DNA of 11,849 nucleotides from Larix sibirica (lineage: Eukaryota; Streptophyta; Pinopsida; Pinales; Pinaceae), in assembly GCA_004151065.3 (NCBI GenBank), contig NWUY0300046853.1, forward strand, positions 10,302-22,150, in the 5' to 3' direction. Of this stretch, positions 1-8,739 are shown in pieces. Position 1 is the stretch's first letter. Each line of letters opens with the position of its first letter. Below the pieces are notes generated by a model, which saw nothing but the letters and a program-made list of their open reading frames with translations, did no database searches and was not told the DNA's origin. The position numbers and the translations under genes are program-made.

Positions 1-484
1 ACCTAGGAACGCTTCTTTTTAAGCTTTTTGAACATGGGAATAAAATCTTAAAGCAAACCAAATAATTCCTTTCTTTCCTCTTAAGGTTTGATATACCAAA
101 GTTAGTCTCACAACTTTAACTATCATCATCATCATGAAAAATATTAATATTAATAATAATAAAATCAATTGCCATATATCTATTTTAACATTCCTCTTTC
201 TTTTAACTAAGAATTCATAATTTCCAAGTAAAATAAATCTACTTTCAAAATTGAAATAGTTTTATAATGGGATCATGTATAGGATTAAGGTTAAATGTTA
301 CTAGGAAAACATGATCTTACTTGAAATAGCCTTAGTGATGGTTACAAAGTACATTGGTTTTAATGTAACTACTCTTTAAGTAAATGTGTTTTTGGAGTAA
401 GACCTAAAATTGTTATTGATAAGTAATACCCAAAACCTAAAAACATTTACCCATTTAAAAATCATTAACAAATTATTTTAGATG

Positions 485-597
485 GCATAATTTTTCTTGA
501 AAAACAATAACGAATCAACTCTCGCATAATTTTTCTTGAAAAACAATAACGAATCAAACCTGGCATAATTCTTGAAAAACAATAACCAATCAACCCA
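485..597. repeat. Tandem repeat, three copies, 39-base period
   Basis: Three units start with GCATAAT at 485, 524 and 563. Each contains a TTCTTGAAAAACAATAAC core followed by AATCAA. The first two are nearly identical; the third lacks three T residues and has a G-to-C change in its core. The high similarity against degenerate surroundings suggests recent duplication. Confidence 0.9.
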
Positions 598-724
598 CAT
601 CTAAAACCAATAATAACTATCCTATATTAATTAACAACTAAATTATAAATTTTATCTTACAAAAATACATATATTTTGCACAATAAAAATTAAGATTTTT
701 TTAAATCATCAATGAATCTCCAAA

Positions 725-858
725 CCTATTTTTAAAGTTTTGGAACCAATGCTAAAAAAACAATAATCCTAAAATATTTAAAATTTATATTCCTATTTTT
801 AAAGTTTTGGAACCAATGCTAAAACAACAATAATCCTAAAATATTTAAAATTTATATT
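725..858. repeat. Tandem duplication, two copies of 67 bases
   Basis: Copy one is 725-791 and copy two is 792-858, directly abutting. Both start CCTATTTTTAAAGTTTTGG and end AAAATTTATATT. I see a single difference, an A/C in the central A-run. Such identity implies a very young duplication or an assembly artefact. Confidence 0.93.
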
Positions 859-1021
859 TTCCAATTAATTAAAATGGTAAAAATAACTTTTTTAAAATTT
901 TTTTAATCCGTCTGGTGAGTTTCGAAACCTATATTCAAAGTTGTGTAACAAAGATAATAAAACACAAGAAGAATCCAAAGTGAAACTGAATTTTCATCCA
1001 AATGGTGCTGGAAAATTTGGT

Positions 1022-1114
1022 CGAAAAGGAGTTCGTTTTCACGGTCCTCATCTAACGGCGAGTCATCAACACGGGGCTTTGGAACTGTATAACAGATTAA
1101 CACACCAATTGTCG
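1022..1114. promoter_or_regulatory. CpG cluster, possible promoter or transcription start region
   Basis: Seven CpG dinucleotides (1022, 1034, 1042, 1056, 1059, 1072, 1113) fall in 93 bases, while most of the rest of the window is poor in CpG. The segment also marks the change from A/T-rich DNA to more balanced composition ahead of the gene at 1476. A methylation-protected promoter or first-exon region for that gene is the simplest reading. No clear TATA box or start site can be assigned. Short open frames on both strands overlap it, but none has a convincing ATG start. Confidence 0.3.
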
Positions 1115-1393
1115 GCTACTAATTCACCACCCACTAACCCCATTCCAATTATCTAGAAGATTTCTTTATTGTAGGCCTGCAAGCAGACAATGGCAGATGT
1201 ACACTGAAAGAGTGTGGGGATAACGGCCCTTTTCGCATCTATGATCTCTGAAAACTCAGCCCATGTATGGGAAAATCCGAGGCTCTGTGTCTGTTTGAAC
1301 AGATGTATATGTACACAGATGCAATATCTACCATCTGGCTTTTGTGAATAAGCTACTATATCACAGGAGTCCCACAGATAGATACACACTGTA

Positions 1394-1445
1394 CCATAAT
1401 CTGTAGGGCTCCTCCCTTACAAAGTGGTGCCCCCATAATCTGTAG
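1394..1445 (+). repeat. Two leader copies of the repeat core found in the coding region
   Basis: CCATAATCTGTAG occurs at 1394-1406 and again at 1433-1445, 39 bases apart. The coding repeats at 1776-2027 carry the near-identical core CCACAATCTGTAG. In the leader the cores sit in a different reading frame from the gene, and read as codons they contain TAA. The TAG at 1443-1445 inside the second copy is the in-frame stop that bounds the coding frame upstream. Confidence 0.75.
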
Positions 1446-1475
1446 CAGTTGAGAATTTGGAGAAAGGTCGGCACG

Positions 1476-3062
1476 ATGTACCAGTGGGTGAAGAGAAGAG
1501 TCAATAACTTTGAAGCCAAGAAGGAGAATTCTAAGGTCAGTGGCAGGTTTCATAAGTTAATTTCAGAGATTAAATCAAAGAGGGAGTCCCTTGCAGCGGT
1601 TCAGACAGGATTCCCTTCGTCTGTTGCAAGCTTTGTGGCCAACAGCCATTTGGGTTGGATGCCCTCCAATGGAGATACACCTGCAAAGAAGAAGCGCTGG
1701 CATTCAATGAAGAAGGCGTCAAAGAAGGCCGACGCAGAGAAGGCACGGTGTCCTCCGGCTAAGGTACAAGTTCCCCACCCTTATACACAATCTTTAGGGC
1801 AGTTTTCAGCCATCCCACAATCTGTAGGTGAGATCTCAGAGCAGATTTGCATCGACCCACCGTTTGTAGGTCTGTTTGGTGCTGATCCACAATCTGTAGA
1901 TCAGTCTGGTAAATACCTACAATCTGCATGTCAGCTTGGCAATGACCCACAATCTGTAGGCCAGTCTGGCAACGATCCTCAATCTTTAGGTCAGCTTGGC
2001 AATGAGCCACAATCTGTAGATGTGATCCTAGAACAGAATATTAAGAATGAGATCGTGGAACAGGTGAGTGCTGTAGGACAATTGAGTGCCAATCCTGGTT
2101 CTGAAAATACTGCCAGATTATGCCCTCTGTACAGACAGCTTTTTGCTGTAATTTTGGTGATAATTATGTCCATCTCTGTTGTATTAGATACAAAGGCGAC
2201 TGCAGTGGGAATCACTTTAATTGTGTTTTTGGTTCACCGGGTTGTATTTAAGAGCCAAGAATCAGGTTCAATATCCCGCTTTTTCTCATCAACCAATTTT
2301 ATTTCGTCCATTTTGCTATCTACCTGTCGCTGTAAAAAATATAGCAATCCAGGCCAAGAAGAGCCTTTTCCTTGTGATGAGCTAAAGTTGTTGGACTGCA
2401 TGGATGATGTCACAAGTAAAGCCATTTCACCAAATAATTCCTCGGAACCTTGCACAAGTACAACCAAAGTAGCCTCTGAGAGCTTTGCTGATTTGTCTCT
2501 TACTCAAAGGATCGGCACATTTACCACTATAACCAAACAACCTCCCCAAGGGGGCAAGATGTCCAGATCCAGATTATTTAAAAAAATTGTTTTCCAGAAA
2601 TCTGCAAGTGCGCCGACTAGTCCCCATACAATAAACGAAGCGATGCCTACAGGTGAAGCCTTGATTAGGCCTGCCTATTCTTCTCCAAAGTCTTGTTCTA
2701 CATCACTTACTGTTCGAAGAGAGTTAACCAGTTCTGAATCTAACTTGGAAAAGGAATCAAAGAGGAAGAAAGACCAAGCATTGAAATTTGGCCATTCCCT
2801 TCCCTTTCCTGGCCGAGTATACTTGGAGGAGTGCAGTTCATACAGGATTGGTGCTGAGTGTTCTGAATTTAGTTTTGTTACGATCTCAGTTCTATTGATC
2901 ATTGTACTCATAGGACTTGTGGCAGGGCGTCTTCCTGCCACGGTACTTGCTCTTTCTTGGTGCCTTTTCATGAAATTTGTTGAAATTGCATGGCATTATA
3001 TTGCAAAGCAGAGGCAGGATAGTGGTCCTGTGTTGAAGGGAAGAAGCAGGTCAGTCTGCTGA
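1476..3062 (+). CDS. Plant-specific multi-pass membrane protein, ERT2-like / uncharacterised family
   Basis: The frame encodes 528 residues. ATG 1476 is the first ATG after the in-frame TAG at 1443 and has A at -3; nine extra codons upstream would need a TTG start. The N-terminus is basic, with a segment around residues 26-50 containing AAVQTGFPSS, which resembles from memory the conserved N-terminal motif of plant 'ethylene-regulated nuclear protein' (ERT2-like) proteins. A Lys-rich stretch (69-96) follows, then eight 10-residue-like repeats (101-184). Hydrophobic segments lie at about 222-240 and 242-260, then a Ser-rich middle, then about 467-483 and 485-502 around a GLVAGRLPA turn and an SWCLFMK motif. 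The tail (503-528) is basic. The whole protein is in one open exon. The two hydrophobic pairs suggest membrane hairpins; orientation and compartment are unknown. The family assignment is recollection, not a search. The biochemical role is unknown. Confidence 0.85.
   Translation: MYQWVKRRVNNFEAKKENSKVSGRFHKLISEIKSKRESLAAVQTGFPSSVASFVANSHLGWMPSNGDTPAKKKRWHSMKKASKKADAEKARCPPAKVQVPHPYTQSLGQFSAIPQSVGEISEQICIDPPFVGLFGADPQSVDQSGKYLQSACQLGNDPQSVGQSGNDPQSLGQLGNEPQSVDVILEQNIKNEIVEQVSAVGQLSANPGSENTARLCPLYRQLFAVILVIIMSISVVLDTKATAVGITLIVFLVHRVVFKSQESGSISRFFSSTNFISSILLSTCRCKKYSNPGQEEPFPCDELKLLDCMDDVTSKAISPNNSSEPCTSTTKVASESFADLSLTQRIGTFTTITKQPPQGGKMSRSRLFKKIVFQKSASAPTSPHTINEAMPTGEALIRPAYSSPKSCSTSLTVRRELTSSESNLEKESKRKKDQALKFGHSLPFPGRVYLEECSSYRIGAECSEFSFVTISVLLIIVLIGLVAGRLPATVLALSWCLFMKFVEIAWHYIAKQRQDSGPVLKGRSRSVC
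1776..2027 (+). repeat. In-frame 30-base minisatellite coding a 10-residue repeat
   Basis: Residues 101-184 consist of units of the form G-N-D-P-Q-S-V-G-Q-S. Five perfectly spaced 30-base units occupy 1878-2027 (GADPQSVDQS, GKYLQSACQL, GNDPQSVGQS, GNDPQSLGQL, GNEPQSVDVI). Two more diverged ones lie at residues 101-120, and an expanded 14-residue unit lies between (121-134). A further degenerate echo (SAVGQLSANP) follows downstream of the array. PQS is the best-kept core. Copy number is likely to vary between alleles. Confidence 0.9.
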
Positions 3063-3574
3063 ACAACATCGTTCTCGGTGTTTCAGTGTCTACATTGATA
3101 AACTATGCTGCATGCACCAATGATCAATCTAGCTAGAAATGGCGATGGGGATTTTGTGCAGTTCATAGCCTTGTTTTCGTACGGAATATCAGGCCAAGAC
3201 CTCAGAAGAGTAAATGAGACACAGTAGGTTGGCATTTTTGTAAAGGTATTGAGAGTGCATTTTTTTGAATCTGGAGCAAACTTGAGAGCTTTTTGGCTTC
3301 TGCATCCTCAATTTGAACTCTGGGATCAAGGAGTGAGGTGGGATCCTGCAGTTCAGTGCAACTTCATGTTGGACAGAGATCAGACAGAAGCTAAGCATGA
3401 TGGCATGACGATGCTCAGAATGTATTCACCATCGGAAGTTGGATTTTTTCTACTATGATGCATGGCGCACTAGTTAGGTTATAAAAAAATGTACGTGGGA
3501 ATACGATACACGAACTGTGAATTCTAGCTTGTAATGTTTGTTTACTGAAAAAGATAATGTTTGTTTACTGAAAA
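3063..3574 (+). other. Probable 3' untranslated region of the gene at 1476
   Basis: No good ATG-started frame follows the TGA at 3060-3062. T-rich stretches and TTGTAATGTTTG-like elements near 3528-3574 resemble plant far-upstream polyadenylation elements, and the segment TAATGTTTGTTTACTGAAAA occurs twice (3532-3551 and 3555-3574). A canonical AATAAA is not seen here, so the end of the transcript is uncertain. Confidence 0.45.
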
Positions 3575-4573
3575 GCAATTGCAAAGTTAACAACTTGTAA
3601 ATGCTCCCTGAGATGCTGATCAAATTTCAGCTTACGGGATATAAACTTCTGAGTCCTGCTAGTTGCAGGAGGCCAAACACCTGTTACTCCTGATACAGAG
3701 GTTGCAGTTGCAAATAGATTTTGATGCACATGGTTTTTTGGGTTCAAAGGCTGCTTTTTAACTACACAGATTTAGTAATTCCTTGGGCTTCATACAAGCT
3801 CCATGCATTACTTGTTTTGGGTTTTTATACATAGCGGCTACGGCCTTGCAATTTGCATTCTTATTGAGTGGCCTTTTCAATCTTTCTGTCTTGCATAACT
3901 GATATCTTTTACAAAGAACTGAAACATAAGTCTTGACACTTTTCTCTTTAAGTTTATGTTAGTCTCAGATAAGATAGAACGGAAAGTGGGAACATTTTTT
4001 GAGCTAGCCAGAATTCATGGCTGAGAGTATTTAATTTTTACGTAAGGTTTGTTGGATTAACTTCATTTTTAAATTGCAAAACTGACTTGAATCTCAATCA
4101 GCAACGTGCATACTTATGGAAAAGGACATGTAATCAATTGGAATGTTCAAATGACCTACTACTACACCTCCAAGTTCCATACTTATTGATGCCAAGATTG
4201 TTGGTGGTTAGTCTCCATTGCCCTAGGTGCCCAGGACAAGTAAATTGTAACTTCAGATTAAAAACCAACCTGAATGCATCAATTCACCAATTATATAATT
4301 TCATTTTATATAAACAACTTAAAAGAGATGACAAGTTTCTAGTAGCTTACCAAAGATTCTGATATCGTCCAAGGTAAATATGTCCTTTCTCAAAAAGTGC
4401 CAACTTGCCAGCAAGCACTTCTCAGTAATAGTTTATCAAAGAGGGATAATCTGTCACAGGCAGCTGAATTTCTAATGAGATAGAGTTTCAAGTTGAGACA
4501 CATTTAAGTCTTGATTGACTGCAAATATGACTCGATGTGGCTGAATTGAGTATTTATTGAGTTTGCTCTGTTT
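3575..4573. other. No recognisable feature
   Basis: About 1 kb of moderately A/T-rich DNA. The longest open stretch (4087-4362, +) begins at TTG, not ATG, and has no recognisable motif or flanking splice pattern. Nothing is supported here. Confidence 0.5.
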
Positions 4574-4771
4574 TTAATTTGGAACTGCGACAAGGTGAGA
4601 TATGTCTGCACTTGTAGTGTCTGTGAAGAATATAATTGGGAGTGATGTAATAACAGAAACAGGGCAGTGATCAACCAACGAGTTTCTTTGAAGCACGGCT
4701 GGTCTGATGATAGCTGAAACCAGGCATACATCTGTTAGAATTAGTTGTCCTGCCACTCGGCCTTCAATCTC
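4574..4771 (-). other. Weak coding-like stretch on the minus strand, unidentified
   Basis: An open frame of 65 residues ends at TAA (4574-4576). It is preceded on the minus strand by CAATAG, which could be a splice acceptor. The peptide (starting EIEGRVAGQLILTDVCLV and ending SADISHLVAVPN) has a natural-looking composition and a hydrophobic middle, but I recognise no domain. It could be a terminal exon, a fossil coding fragment or chance. Confidence 0.2.
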
Positions 4772-6012
4772 CTATTGACTACAATGTTGCTGTAACGAGA
4801 TTTTAAGTAATAAATTCCTTACAATACTTCATAATTGAAGGGCCTCGGGTGTTATTAAATGAAGTGATTTCTTGCTGATATCCTTTAGGCTTTCTTCCTT
4901 TCCACCGAAGCCAGAATTGAGGACCAAATTCTATGCCCTAGGATTGCAGGAACCTGTATTTCTGCCTTGGAACCCAAACACATTGGTTATGTCTGAAACC
5001 AGAAATGCTGAAATCTGAAGACAAGAGTCTCGCACTACAAAGTACAACCAGATGGAGAGATAGTAATAGAACCATATTGCAGTCTTGCAATGGATTCTAA
5101 ATTTGTTTTAACTAGAGTTTCAAGTTATACTGGAAGACATGAGACCTGTAAAAACAGTGTAATGGCATCGGTACGTTGACATGGCAGAATTGCCCTGTGT
5201 ATTCAGTAGGGGTTTTCCCCAGTGAAAGTTCCAATTAAACCCTTCATTGTTTGGTATAGGGAATCTGTCTAGATGTTGGCTCAATAGCCATTATTGATTA
5301 AGGTTTCCTAGTTGTGGCCTGGACCACCATTTAGGTTTTTGAGATGCAATAGATGAAATGCAACTATTCTAGTATGCAAAATGCAAAATGATGCTCAGGT
5401 TAACCTAACAGAACCAAAAATATAAACATGGCACCAGATATATCACTGCTTTTATCCTTAGTAAAAAGTTGTTGCATAAAGAAGAATAAAAACATAAGTA
5501 ACTAGATGCATACCAGAAAAGTTTGAAAATGAACAGCTGATTACAGTGCTATGCATATGGCCATAGACAAACAGTTTGAAAGACGAATAAGAGCAATATA
5601 CATTACTTATATAGGAAAATAGCCTATGCTGTAGAAAAACACTCTTACAACAATCCCAAAACTTAACAAAGTAGAAGAAAAAGTTCTATACATTAAAGCC
5701 TCAAAATTGAAATTTGTCTCCAAACATTGTGGTCAGCAATGGCTTCTTCTCATTGGAATTTTTTAAAGTAATTTACAAAAATTTACAAGCAGAAGCTCCC
5801 CTTCTTAGAGTAAAGAGGTTCTATTTGTAAGTAGTATGAATGGCTCTTGGCTTTCTGAATCATTCTAACTCTTGGGTACCCCTCGATTTTTCAAATCCTT
5901 CCTTTTCTTTTTAAAGGACTATATTCACATTTATATATTACATAAACTTTCTCTAGAATTCGTCTTATTCTTCATTTTACTATTTAACAAAACCTCGAGC
6001 GAAATGTCGTTC
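4772..6012. other. No supported gene
   Basis: Gene-poor DNA. A 51-codon open stretch at 4863-5018 (+) overlaps open stretches on the other strand, so neither is called. A short T-rich frame at 5872-6066 codes only hydrophobic low-complexity sequence and starts at TTG. Confidence 0.5.
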
Positions 6013-6059
6013 ATAAGAAGTGAAAGTGGCAAGAAGAAGACACACTTTCTTCTTCTTAT
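6013..6059. repeat. Imperfect inverted repeat, small hairpin
   Basis: ATAAGAAGTGAAAGTG (6013-6028) can pair with CACTTTCTTCTTCTTAT (6043-6059) around a 14-base loop. The arms differ only by a short internal mismatch and bulge. One arm is purine-rich and the other pyrimidine-rich, so simple-sequence drift could also create this. Confidence 0.6.
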
Positions 6060-6945
6060 TGACTAGTGATGACTTCGATTTAGGGTTACTGTTGTACATA
6101 TGTAGACTTTTTCACTGTGATCTTCAGGCCCAACTCTACCATCATACTTTTGCTTCTGTCACCTCAACTATTTGCATTAAATATTACTTATGTTCCAATC
6201 TTTGATTCTCGTTCTAGCTGTTTTGATGCATATAAAACCTTTGATTAAAATCCATATTGATTCATAGTTAGAATTTTTGGGAAGATAATAAATGCACTGC
6301 ACACCTATTTCATGAAAATAATGAAATCAAAATACCTTGGAAGCATTGAAACTTGTTGGTGTCATATGTGAAGCTTGAAACAATATTGCAGTTCATGGCT
6401 CAAACATTTCATGTTTCCTTTTTTAGCAAGAACAGGTATTGTTTTTATTATATAAAAAGGGCAAGGCTGTGGCCGAACCTACCAACTATTCAATACAAAC
6501 AAAGAGGTAAACCTTTCCAAAAAAGCTCAAAGAGTTTCAAAATGACATGCTGACTATTTCCTAATTGTCTTATCTTCAAAATTCCGGAGTTGCTACTAGT
6601 TATCCGGCCTGTATAAAGTCTTACATATTGGCCTAAATTTAAAACAGTCTTGTAAAACATTAAAGAAATTATACATGTTTAATGTCATGCCCAAAATGAG
6701 TAGATTTCTTCTTTCCTGCAATTGATAACCAGATGAAGAGATTGCCTGTTGCTGCTTGTTCTGTCATTTGCTCGACCATGTCTTCTTCCATGACCATGAT
6801 TTGGTCCATTCTAAACGATTTGATTGAGGCAGCAGGTGATGTCAGATGTCTCAATTCCATGAACCTCTAGTGTTGCTCAAATTCTAGATGCTTTACCTTC
6901 TCTTTTATCTCCTTGATTATATTTATTGCTTTGCAATTTTTTCTT
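6060..6945. other. No supported gene; may be decayed repeat
   Basis: No exon-like signals are convincing. A 63-residue ATG-started frame on the minus strand (6669-6860) reads Met/Glu-rich and lies downstream of the retroelement-like signals at 6946-7347, where an LTR would be expected. It matches no gag domain I can recognise. Confidence 0.4.
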
Positions 6946-6952
6946 TATTACA

Positions 6953-6967
6953 TTCTTCCCCTACCTC
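6953..6967 (-). other. Polypurine-tract-like sequence
   Basis: Minus-strand GAGGTAGGGGAAGAA is immediately followed by TGTAATA. A purine run ending at TG is typical of the junction between the internal region and the 3' LTR in plant LTR retrotransposons. It is short and interrupted by a T. Confidence 0.3.
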
Positions 6968-7331
6968 AACGAGGACAAATTTTCCCTTGAGTGTTTTCCA
7001 GTTATGATGTCATGGTAATTGTCTATCGTTTGGTGGATTTTAAATCTCAATCGTAGCTTTGTTCCCAAGACTTCCACTGATCATCCATTATGCTCAAGGC
7101 TTGAGCCATTGTTTCTTGTGTTTCATCATATAAACCATCACTTCTCCTAATGGAGTTTCAAAGATAATACTCTAAACCTGCCGTTCTGTCTGATGTCTCA
7201 GAGTCCCCTTCGAATTGGGTGAAGGAAAAACAAATTATCTCCTTAGAACCTGGTGTCCCCCAATGCACAATGCTACCACCATGACAACTTTTAAAACATT
7301 GAACCATGTGACTCCTGAGAGTGGGTTGAGT

Positions 7332-7347
7332 CCTGGATCTAATACCA
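7332..7347 (-). other. Initiator-Met-tRNA primer-binding-site-like sequence
   Basis: Minus-strand TGGTATTAGATCCAGG differs at two positions from TGGTATCAGAGCCAGG, the common plant retrotransposon site that pairs with the 3' end of initiator tRNA-Met. No exact LTR end (CA) abuts it, which fits an old, mutated copy. Confidence 0.4.
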
Positions 7348-7469
7348 CCACAACACCATTGAGTCTTAATGTTGCCTTTGCAAGAACCAACAATTAAAAC
7401 GAGAATGATCCACAATTGGAATGAGTTTCCTATGCTCTAATTGACGCAGGAGTCGGCCCCTCAAGCAAC

Positions 7470-7551
7470 TGTTGATTTTTCCTAAGCAACATTGAGAGCC
7501 ATTCTCTTAGGAGAATGGAGACATCTGGTCAAGGACCAAGATGTGGAACCA
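7470..7551 (+). mobile_element. Fragment of a dispersed LTR-like repeat, related to 11331-11412
   Basis: These 82 bases begin TGTTGATTTT and align along their whole length with 11331-11412, with scattered substitutions and two single-base indels. The fragment contains one repeat unit only, whereas the copy at 11331 continues into a tandem array. It holds the perfect stem-loop CCATTCTCTTAGGAGAATGG (7499-7518) and TGGTC-AAG-GACCA (7526-7538). The match ends next to the ambiguous base at 7552. Confidence 0.75.
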
Positions 7552-7552
7552 N

Positions 7553-8346
7553 ACAGCTTTCGAAAGATTTTTGTTGCTGGTGTGCATCTCAACGGACAAC
7601 AGATGTAATTTATGATATGGTTATAAAGTAAATTGAATCCATATATTGTCCTAGCATTCCTAATAAAAAATAAGTGGAAATAAACATATCTTCTTCTAAT
7701 CTTGTAAAGTTCAGTTTTTCACCCAATTACAGATTATATTGTTTCTCTTTCGTCCTGAGATCTCATTTCTTAAATATACGAAGCAGGCTCATAACATTAG
7801 CTCCCGATGGAAGAACCAGCAGGTAATTAACTTTCAGAGGAATATATATTGTTTAGCAAATAAAAATCCCTAACAATTATGAAGCCGAAGACCTTATGTA
7901 ATGTTATGTTTATAGCTAAACTAACATTCATTCGCCTAGTTCAATAAACATTAAGATTGATTGATCACCACAAAATCAGTATGTTCACAATATTTGGTCA
8001 ACACACTACTCTGCATCGATCCCAACAAACCATCAGATTCACCTTGTTGTAAATACCTAATTGCTTGCTTGCCACAAACCTGTGAATGGAGATACTAAGG
8101 TTGTTTTGAGAAGGTGGAATAATATCAAAGGCAGGAACTAGAAAATACAACTTTCTTGGGAAAATGTGTTCCTGCATCCATCCAGCCCACAGCATGGCTC
8201 TTCCATATTAAGGTCTGAATCCAACAAACATCATAGGCAGAATTTGAAATTTTGAATAACATCAAAAATTCCCCAAGATGGTAGAATTTCATCAACTTAA
8301 ATCTCAAGCAATTTTCTCCTGAATCAAGGTGGGAAAGAGCTTCCCT
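7553..8346. other. No gene; right part may be 3' UTR of the minus-strand gene
   Basis: Nothing recognisable is seen at 7553-8000. The part from about 8000 to 8346 lies just downstream of the stop codon of the exon at 8347 on the minus strand and could be its 3' untranslated region. No polyadenylation signal is clear. Confidence 0.35.
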
Positions 8347-8739
8347 CTATTCCAACCTGCCTCGTTTTGCCTTGCGGGTATTTGTTTCTTCCCTATGATC
8401 AGAACCATTATTCACCTTGTCTGCCAACTGAGACACGGCTGTGTTACTAACTAGAGATGCACTTGCAGGCACTGTAATCTTTCTCTCATTTTCCTTCTCT
8501 GATTTGAGCATAGTACTCTCTCCTTTCACTGAATTCGATAGATTTTGTTTAACTGTAGCCTTTGAATTGGCAGTTTTTTTCTGCAACGGGGGCTTTTTGT
8601 CTCCCTCTTTTCCTTTTGAAGACTTTTTTTGGGGGTTTTTTGCATTAGTGGTACTAGATTCTTTTTGTAAATCACCATTCTCACTGGGAAACTTCTCTTT
8701 AGTGACTGGCTCGTAGTCTTTAGCTTTAGTGACATGCAC
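8347..8739 (-). CDS. Probable last coding exon of an unidentified Lys-rich, likely nuclear protein
   Basis: On the minus strand TTTCCCCACAG is a strong splice acceptor; the exon then starts at 8739 with GTGCATGTC in phase 0 and stays open for 130 codons to TAG at 8347-8349. The peptide (VHVTKAKDYEPVTKEKF... ending RKAKRGRLE) is rich in Lys, Ser, Asn and Glu and has no hydrophobic segment. Its C-terminal RKAKRGR is a nuclear-localisation-like basic patch. Length, composition and the acceptor support a real exon. No domain is recognisable, so no function is given. Upstream exons should lie above 8739; only a weak candidate (8802-8807) was found. The frame also opens nine codons upstream at an in-frame ATG, but that extension would be intron if the acceptor is used. 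Confidence 0.55.
   Translation of the reverse strand: MHVTKAKDYEPVTKEKFPSENGDLQKESSTTNAKNPQKKSSKGKEGDKKPPLQKKTANSKATVKQNLSNSVKGESTMLKSEKENERKITVPASASLVSNTAVSQLADKVNNGSDHREETNTRKAKRGRLE

Larger units (their letters stand above)
1..900. other. A/T-rich intergenic DNA, no gene
   Basis: This stretch is dominated by A and T runs. It has no open frame of useful length, and short simple repeats appear near 122-160 (ATC units, then ATT/AAT units). It holds the two tandem duplications listed separately. It probably is intergenic DNA or the distal promoter side of the gene at 1476, which is inference from position only. Confidence 0.6.
6946..7347 (-). mobile_element. Short LTR-retroelement remnant (TRIM-like or internally deleted)
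   Basis: On the minus strand the order is a primer-binding-site-like sequence (7347 to 7332), about 365 bases without a gag or pol frame, then a purine-rich tract (6967 to 6953) followed directly by TGTAATA (from 6952), the usual TG start of an LTR. This is the layout of a non-autonomous or deleted element. I could not match a 5' LTR above 7347 with a 3' LTR below 6952 by eye, so the call rests on the two short motifs and their order. Confidence 0.35.

Noticed and set aside
903-1156. Short open frames on both strands over the CpG cluster
   Set aside because: They start at non-ATG codons, overlap each other and match nothing known; the segment is better described by its composition.
1878-2027. 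CRISPR-like array
   Set aside because: The repeats are contiguous without spacers, in frame with a coding region, and the window is plant-like.
2061-2069. Perfect splice donor CAG-GTGAGT inside the coding region
   Set aside because: The frame remains open for a further 1 kb and codes the hydrophobic hairpins, so constitutive splicing here is unlikely; alternative splicing cannot be excluded.
3249-3458. Second coding region after the main gene
   Set aside because: It starts at TTG, lies in the probable 3' UTR and has no flanking splice sites.
4863-5018. 51-codon plus-strand frame beginning near a TTTAG acceptor
   Set aside because: The opposite strand is also largely open and equally protein-like, so neither can be chosen without a search.
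5872-6066. Hydrophobic 64-codon frame
   Set aside because: It has a TTG start and T-rich low-complexity composition that produces Phe and Leu by default.
8441-8716. 91-codon plus-strand frame
   Set aside because: It is antisense to the Lys-rich exon, its Phe-rich composition mirrors the Lys codons, and it has no splice support.
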